64,000 bases of DNA, from positions 1 through 64,000 of the forward strand of contig JAFTRE010000010.1 in NCBI GenBank assembly GCA_017462385.1, in the 5' to 3' direction. The stretch is from Clostridia bacterium (lineage in GTDB: Bacteria; Bacillota; Clostridia; Oscillospirales; CAG-272). The notes below the pieces were generated by a model. The model did not search any database. It saw only the letters and a list, made by a program, of their open reading frames with translations, and was not told the origin of the DNA. Positions 59,264-64,000 of this stretch are shown here, piece after piece. Positions within the stretch are counted from its first letter, which is position 1, and every line of letters begins with the position of its first letter. A program made the translations under genes and the position numbers.

Positions 59264-60454
59264 ATGTTAACACTTGACAAAGTATTCAATGCACAAACGG
59301 TGCTCAAAAGTATAATTCGCGAGACCAATGTGGTCAGAGCCTATGGAATAGCTCCCGATTGCGAGCTTTATCTCAAGCCCGAAAACCTACAAATCACCGG
59401 CTCCTTTAAGGTGAGAGGCTCGGCATATAAAATAGCCATGCTTTCGGAGGAGGAAAAAGCCCGTGGTGTGATCGCCTGCTCGGCGGGAAATCACGCGCAG
59501 GGAGTGGCACTTGCCGCAACGAAAAACGGCATACGGTCGCTGATCTGTCTGCCCGATACCGCCCCCATCTCAAAGGTGGAGGCAACCAAGGGATACGGCG
59601 CCGAGGTCTGTTTGGTGGAGGGCTGTTATGACGACGCTTATCAGAAAGCTCTGGAGCTGAAACAAAGCGAGGGATATACCTTTGTTCATCCCTTTGATGA
59701 CGAAAACGTGATCGCAGGGCAAGGCACCATCGCGCTTGAAATATTAAACGACCTCGACAACATCGATGCCATCGTAGTTCCCGTCGGAGGCGGCGGACTT
59801 ATCTCGGGCATCGCGTATACGGCAAAACAGATACGCCCCTCCATCAAGGTCTACGGCGTACAGGTATCCGGCGCACCGAGCATGTACAACTCGCTGAAGA
59901 ACGGAAAGATAGAATGCCTGTCATCGGTACATACCATTGCGGACGGCATTGCAGTCAAGCAGCCCGGCGAAAACACATATGCTCTTGTCAAAAAATATGT
60001 GGATGACATTGCTCTTGTCAGCGACGATGAGGTGGCAAGCGCGATACTGGCATTGATAGAAAAGCAAAAGATGATCGCCGAGGGCGCAGGCGCTGCGGCG
60101 GTTGCGGCAGTGATGTTTAACAAATTCCCGCTTGACGGCAAACGCGTGGTCAGCATCGTGTCGGGCGGTAACATTGATGTTACAAGCCTCTCCCGCGTTA
60201 TTGACAGAGGACTTCTTAACTCGGGACGTTCATCAAGCCTTCTCATAGAGCTGATAGATAAGCCCGGACAGCTTAAGGAAATCTCCCGCATCATCGCCGA
60301 TTGCGGCGGTAATGTAACGGGTGTGCATTATGAAAAGGGCAACACGGAAAGCGTCACCGGATGCTTCTTGCGCATTGATATGGAAACAAGAGACTTCAAA
60401 CATGTTAACCTTATAATACAGTCCTTAAGTAACGAAGGCTTTAAAATAGTATAA
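59264..60454 (+). CDS. ilvA: Threonine ammonia-lyase (biosynthetic, ACT domain)
   Basis: A 396-residue PLP enzyme that deaminates threonine to 2-oxobutanoate, the first step to isoleucine. The PLP Lys is in ITGSFKVRGSAYK near residue 50, the pyridoxal-phosphate loop is PVGGGGLISG near residue 178, and one ACT-like domain is at residues 325-396 (SSLLIELIDKPGQLKEISRI). GGAGG precedes the ATG. A single ACT domain is typical of Firmicutes enzymes and may bind isoleucine. First gene after the T-box leader. Confidence 0.93.
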   Translation: MLTLDKVFNAQTVLKSIIRETNVVRAYGIAPDCELYLKPENLQITGSFKVRGSAYKIAMLSEEEKARGVIACSAGNHAQGVALAATKNGIRSLICLPDTAPISKVEATKGYGAEVCLVEGCYDDAYQKALELKQSEGYTFVHPFDDENVIAGQGTIALEILNDLDNIDAIVVPVGGGGLISGIAYTAKQIRPSIKVYGVQVSGAPSMYNSLKNGKIECLSSVHTIADGIAVKQPGENTYALVKKYVDDIALVSDDEVASAILALIEKQKMIAEGAGAAAVAAVMFNKFPLDGKRVVSIVSGGNIDVTSLSRVIDRGLLNSGRSSSLLIELIDKPGQLKEISRIIADCGGNVTGVHYEKGNTESVTGCFLRIDMETRDFKHVNLIIQSLSNEGFKIV

Positions 60455-60474
60455 TTTTTGAAAGGAACAAATAT

Positions 60475-60852
60475 ATGAGCAAAACAGTTCAAACCGAAAG
60501 AGCGCCGGCGGCGATCGGACCTTACTCACAGGCAGTAATCGTAGGTGATTTGATATTCACTTCCGGACAGATCCCTCTCGATCCCGCAACGGGACTGATG
60601 GTGGGAGAGACGATCACAGAGCAAACTCACAGAGTATGCAAAAACTTGGAGGCGGTGCTTGCCGCCGCAGGATCGTCCCCGGCGAGAGTGGTAAAAACCG
60701 TATGCTATCTGAGCGACATGGCTGATTTCGCCGCGTTCAACCAAGTGTACGCCGAATATTTCACAGGCAAGCCCGCACGTTCCTGCGTGGCTGTCAAAGC
60801 CTTGCCCAAGGGTGCCTTGGTCGAAGTCGAAGTAATTGCAGAAAAGGAGTAA
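60475..60852 (+). CDS. ridA: RidA-family enamine/imine deaminase
   Basis: A 125-residue RidA protein that hydrolyses reactive enamine/imine intermediates such as 2-aminoacrylate or 2-aminocrotonate released by IlvA. The signature IGPYSQAVIVGDLIFTSGQI is near residue 13-32. The catalytic Arg is in PARSCVAVKALPKGALVEVE near residue 105. It is 20 bases after ilvA with GAAAGGA upstream, a functional pairing well known for these two enzymes. Confidence 0.95.
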   Translation: MSKTVQTERAPAAIGPYSQAVIVGDLIFTSGQIPLDPATGLMVGETITEQTHRVCKNLEAVLAAAGSSPARVVKTVCYLSDMADFAAFNQVYAEYFTGKPARSCVAVKALPKGALVEVEVIAEKE

Positions 60853-60858
60853 CCGAAA

Positions 60859-62532
60859 ATGATGGACGCAACCAAATACCGAGTGGGATATTTCCCTGTA
60901 GATAAAAAATATAACAGTTGGGTGGAAAAGGACCATATAGAAAAGCCGCCCGTCTGGTGCAGCGTCGATATGCGCGACGGTAACCAAAGCCTTGTCATAC
61001 CCATGAGCCTTGAGGAAAAGCTGGAATATTACAAGGTTCTGCTGAAAGTCGGCTTTAAGGAGATCGAGGTAGGTTTCCCCGCGGCAAGCGAGACGGAATA
61101 CGAATTTCTCAGAACACTTATCGACAACAATATGATTCCCGAGGATGTTACCGTTCAGGTGCTGACGCAGTGCCGCGAGCACATCATCCGCAAAACATTT
61201 GACGCCTGCAAGGGTGCGCCCAGCGCTATCATACATTTTTACAATTCCGTAAGCGTGGCACAGCGCGAGCAGGTGTTCAAAAAATCCAAAGAGGAGATCA
61301 AGCAGATCGCCGTCGACGGCGCAAAGCTTGTCAAAAAATTGGCGAGCGAATATGAGGGCAACTTCCGCTTTGAATACTCGCCCGAATCGTTCACGGGAAC
61401 CGAGCCGGAATATGCGCTGGAGGTCTGCAATGCAGTTCTCGACATACTGGAGCCGAGCGAAACAAACAATGTTATCATTAACCTTCCCGTAACCGTTGAA
61501 ATGAGCCTGCCTCACGTTTACGCGTCGCAGGTCGCGTACATGAGCCAAAATCTCAAATACCGCGAGTTTGTTACACTGTCGCTGCACCCGCACAACGACC
61601 GCGGTACAGGCGTCGCAGACACCGAGCTGGCGCTTCTGGCAGGAGCCGATCGCGTGGAGGGCACGCTGTTCGGTAACGGCGAGAGAACGGGTAATGTGGA
61701 TATCATCACGCTTGCCATGAATATGTATTCTCACGGCGTTGACCCGAAGCTTGATCTTTCGGATATGCCTTACTTGGTCGAGGAATACGAAAAATGCACA
61801 CGCATGCAGGTATATGACCGCGCTCCTTACGCCGGCGCGCTCGTATTTGCCGCATTTTCGGGTAGCCATCAGGACGCCATCGCCAAGGGCATGAAATACA
61901 GAAGCAAAAACGCTCTGCATGAATGGAGCGTTCCCTACATTCCGATCGACCCCAAGGATATCGGACGTACATATGACGCCGACGTTATCCGCGTAAATTC
62001 CCAGTCGGGCAAGGGCGGCATCGGCTATCTGCTGGAGCAGACCTACGGCTATAATCTGCCCCCCAAGATGCGCGAGCATTTCAGCTATCTCTGCAAGAGC
62101 ATTTCCGACCACGAGCACAAGGAGCTTAAGGTGGCTGAGGTGCTGGATATCTTCACCGAGAATTATCTTAATGTCGTCGGAGAGATCCGCGTAACAGACT
62201 TTGACTTCATGCGCGAAAACGACACCGTCAAGATCAATATTACATTCATGAAAAACGGCGAGGAGACCGAGCTTGAGGCCGAGGGCAACGGTTCTCTCAG
62301 CGCAATAAACAACGCGCTCAAGGCATACACGGGCGAGAATTATACACTGCAGGTCTTTACTCAGCACAGCATGCAAGGACAGGGCTCGCAGAGTGTGGCG
62401 GCTTCGTATATCGGACTTGAACGTGAAAACGGCGAAATGTTCTGGGGCGCCGGAACGGATACCGACGTTATCAAAGCAAGTACAAACGCACTTCTCAGTG
62501 CTTACCATAACATGACCAAGGGAGGCAAATAA
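60859..62532 (+). CDS. leuA: 2-isopropylmalate synthase, long form
   Basis: A 557-residue enzyme condensing 2-ketoisovalerate with acetyl-CoA, the first committed step to leucine. The catalytic barrel has [10 protein letters not shown] near residue 31, [12 protein letters not shown] near residue 66 and the metal motif [16 protein letters not shown] near residue 240, and is followed by the LeuA dimer domain with leucine-binding feedback fold (residues about 430-557). The 560-residue type differs from the shorter LeuA1. AAAAGGAG is upstream. Feedback by leucine likely. Confidence 0.93.
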   Translation: MMDATKYRVGYFPVDKKYNSWVEKDHIEKPPVWCSVDMRDGNQSLVIPMSLEEKLEYYKVLLKVGFKEIEVGFPAASETEYEFLRTLIDNNMIPEDVTVQVLTQCREHIIRKTFDACKGAPSAIIHFYNSVSVAQREQVFKKSKEEIKQIAVDGAKLVKKLASEYEGNFRFEYSPESFTGTEPEYALEVCNAVLDILEPSETNNVIINLPVTVEMSLPHVYASQVAYMSQNLKYREFVTLSLHPHNDRGTGVADTELALLAGADRVEGTLFGNGERTGNVDIITLAMNMYSHGVDPKLDLSDMPYLVEEYEKCTRMQVYDRAPYAGALVFAAFSGSHQDAIAKGMKYRSKNALHEWSVPYIPIDPKDIGRTYDADVIRVNSQSGKGGIGYLLEQTYGYNLPPKMREHFSYLCKSISDHEHKELKVAEVLDIFTENYLNVVGEIRVTDFDFMRENDTVKINITFMKNGEETELEAEGNGSLSAINNALKAYTGENYTLQVFTQHSMQGQGSQSVAASYIGLERENGEMFWGAGTDTDVIKASTNALLSAYHNMTKGGK

Positions 62533-62534
62533 CA

Positions 62535-63794
62535 ATGGGAATGACCATGACACAAAAAATTCTTGCGGCACACGCAGGACTTGAAAAGGTCGAGGCGGGT
62601 CAGCTTATCAATGCAAAGCTGGATATTGTTCTCGGCAATGATATCACCACCCCCGTGGCGGTAAACGAATTTAAAAAAGCGGGCTTTGACAAGGTCTTTG
62701 ACAAGGACAGAGTTGCCATCGTTCTTGACCACTTTGTTCCCAACAAGGATATCAAGGCGGCGGAGCAATCAAAAACCTGCCGCGAATTCGCATGCTCTCA
62801 CTGCGTCAGCCACTTCTATGATGTCGGCAAAATGGGAATCGAGCACGCGCTGCTGCCCGAGCAAGGCATAGTCACCGCCGGCGATTGCATTATCGGCGCT
62901 GACAGCCACACCTGCACCTACGGCGCGCTCGGCGCGTTTTCCACCGGTGTCGGCTCAACCGACATGGCGGCAGGCATGGCAACGGGCATGGCTTGGTTCA
63001 AGGTTCCCTCCGCCATCAAATTCAATCTGACAGGAAAGCTGCCCGCAAATTGCAGCGGTAAAGACGTTATTCTTACCATTATCGGTATGATAGGCGTTGA
63101 CGGTGCGCTTTATAAGAGCATGGAGTTTGTCGGAGAGGGCGTAAAAAACCTTTCCATGGATGACCGCCTCTGCATATGCAACATGGCGATAGAAGCCGGC
63201 GCGAAAAACGGCATTTTCCCCGTCGACGAAAAAACAGTGGAATATATGAACGGCAGATGCGAGCGCACACCTGTTGTATACCAGGCAGATGACGACGCTG
63301 TATACGAAAAAACGATCGATATCGATCTTTGTGCCATCGTTCCCACCGTTGCCTGCCCTCACCTGCCCGAAAATACACATCCCGCAAGTGAACTTGGGGA
63401 TATAAAGGTCGATCAGGTGGTCATCGGCAGCTGTACCAACGGACGTATGGAGGACATGGAGGCGGCATATAACATTCTGAACGGCAAAAAAATTGCCGAC
63501 GGTGTACGCTGCATCATCATCCCCGGCACCATGCAGATATTGCGCGAATGCGTTGAGCGCGGATGGTATACAGCTTTCATCGACGCAGGCGCGGTCGTTT
63601 CCACTCCCACCTGCGGTCCTTGTCTGGGCGGCTACATGGGTATTCTGGCAGCAGGCGAGCGTTGCATCGCCACTACCAACCGCAATTTCGTCGGCAGAAT
63701 GGGACATGTCAACAGCGAAGTGTATCTGGCTTCCCCGCACACAGCGGCGGCAAGCGCGCTGACAGGCTACATCACCGAATATAAGGAGGCGTAA
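62535..63794 (+). CDS. leuC: 3-isopropylmalate dehydratase large subunit
   Basis: A 419-residue aconitase-family subunit with the [4Fe-4S] cysteines in IGSCTNGR near residue 299, and [10 protein letters not shown] near residue 358. The substrate motif [20 protein letters not shown] is near residue 120. The short (about 420) form pairs with a separate LeuD. It starts two bases after leuA, within one operon; GGAGG is upstream. Confidence 0.95.
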   Translation: MGMTMTQKILAAHAGLEKVEAGQLINAKLDIVLGNDITTPVAVNEFKKAGFDKVFDKDRVAIVLDHFVPNKDIKAAEQSKTCREFACSHCVSHFYDVGKMGIEHALLPEQGIVTAGDCIIGADSHTCTYGALGAFSTGVGSTDMAAGMATGMAWFKVPSAIKFNLTGKLPANCSGKDVILTIIGMIGVDGALYKSMEFVGEGVKNLSMDDRLCICNMAIEAGAKNGIFPVDEKTVEYMNGRCERTPVVYQADDDAVYEKTIDIDLCAIVPTVACPHLPENTHPASELGDIKVDQVVIGSCTNGRMEDMEAAYNILNGKKIADGVRCIIIPGTMQILRECVERGWYTAFIDAGAVVSTPTCGPCLGGYMGILAAGERCIATTNRNFVGRMGHVNSEVYLASPHTAAASALTGYITEYKEA

Positions 63795-63796
63795 AC

Positions 63797-64000
63797 ATGA
63801 ACACACAAGGTAAAGTTTTTAAATATCCCGACAACGTGGACACCGATGTTATCATCCCCGCGCGTTATCTGAACACTCCCGATGCAAACGAGCTCGCGCT
63901 TCACTGCATGGAGGATATTGACAAGGATTTTGTTAAGAATGTTAAGCCCGGCGACGTTATGGTTGCGGGCTGGAACTTCGGCTGCGGCTCGTCCCGCGAG
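63797..64000 (+). CDS. leuD: 3-isopropylmalate dehydratase small subunit (truncated by window end)
   Basis: The first 68 residues of LeuD, starting two bases after leu[15 protein letters not shown] near residue 12 and the signature FGCGSSRE at the window edge. It swivels to complete the isomerase active site. AAGGAGG precedes the ATG. Incomplete only because the window ends. Confidence 0.95.
   Translation, partial: MNTQGKVFKYPDNVDTDVIIPARYLNTPDANELALHCMEDIDKDFVKNVKPGDVMVAGWNFGCGSSRE

Noticed and set aside
60526..62571. A 681-residue antisense frame opposite ridA, leuA and the start of leuC
   Set aside because: The plus-strand genes have full family motifs and ribosome sites. The antisense frame has no domain and exists because of codon bias (GC in third positions).

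Overview
The window looks like a chromosomal piece of an anaerobic, moderately GC-rich Clostridia (Oscillospiraceae-like) bacterium, possibly from an animal gut or another fibre-rich habitat. The signs are a flavodiiron/superoxide-reductase/rubredoxin oxygen-defence operon, a SpoVAC-type sporulation protein, AGGAGG ribosome sites, many near-consensus sigma-A promoters (TTGACA-17-TATAAT), a T-box leader, and TTT/DTTT-rich linkers in secreted lipoproteins. The species assignment is an inference. I see no rRNA, CRISPR array, transposase or phage genes.

Layout. 1-8.1 kb: a minus-strand uronate-catabolism operon (two TIM-barrel isomerases, two Gfo/Idh oxidoreductases, UxaC, UxuA, an SDR fructuronate reductase) divergent from an AraC regulator. 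8.1-11.4 kb: isomerase plus HAD phosphatase, alpha/beta hydrolase, ZIP metal transporter. 11.5-16.2 kb: oxygen/ROS defence and iron handling (BFD-like protein, rubredoxin, ferritin, desulfoferrodoxin, a flavodiiron-flavin reductase-rubredoxin fusion), a ferredoxin-like protein and a divergent Crp/Fnr regulator with a perfect palindrome at its promoter. 16.2-19 kb: sugar kinase, DUF554, EamA transporter. 19.3-25.3 kb: an FtsX-type ABC exporter with a GHKL/LytTR two-component system. 25.4-28.4 kb: an AT-rich accessory island with an XRE repressor, a striking 36-nt palindromic operator, a zinc-ribbon membrane protein and a WG-repeat lipoprotein. 28.6-28.8 kb: tRNA-fMet and tRNA-Leu. 29-37 kb: amidase, BspA-like lipoprotein, HMA protein, acyl-CoA ligase, an orphan protein, TetR, ECF S-component with DUF4430 lipoprotein, and a split chromate transporter. 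37.5-42 kb: DUF1854/ABC transporter pair and a transglutaminase. 42-46 kb: D-amino-acid aminotransferase, PHP phosphatase, class II aldolase, galactitol-phosphate-type dehydrogenase. 46-51 kb: secreted lipoproteins, alkaline phosphatase, solute-binding protein, SGNH hydrolase. 51-57.5 kb: Dus and two ECF sigma modules, one with a ZAS anti-sigma and one with a membrane-anchored solute-binding-protein-like partner. 57.6-64 kb: a lipoprotein, then a T-box-controlled ilvA-ridA-leuA-leuC-leuD operon that runs off the window.

The most interesting signal is the leader at 58741-59200. It carries two successive T-box Stem I domains with different specifier codons, CTC (Leu) and ATC (Ile), ahead of one T-box antiterminator/terminator. 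It controls an operon that makes exactly those two amino acids. Other candidates are the sigma factor paired with a solute-binding-protein-like membrane protein, and the XRE repressor-palindrome island.
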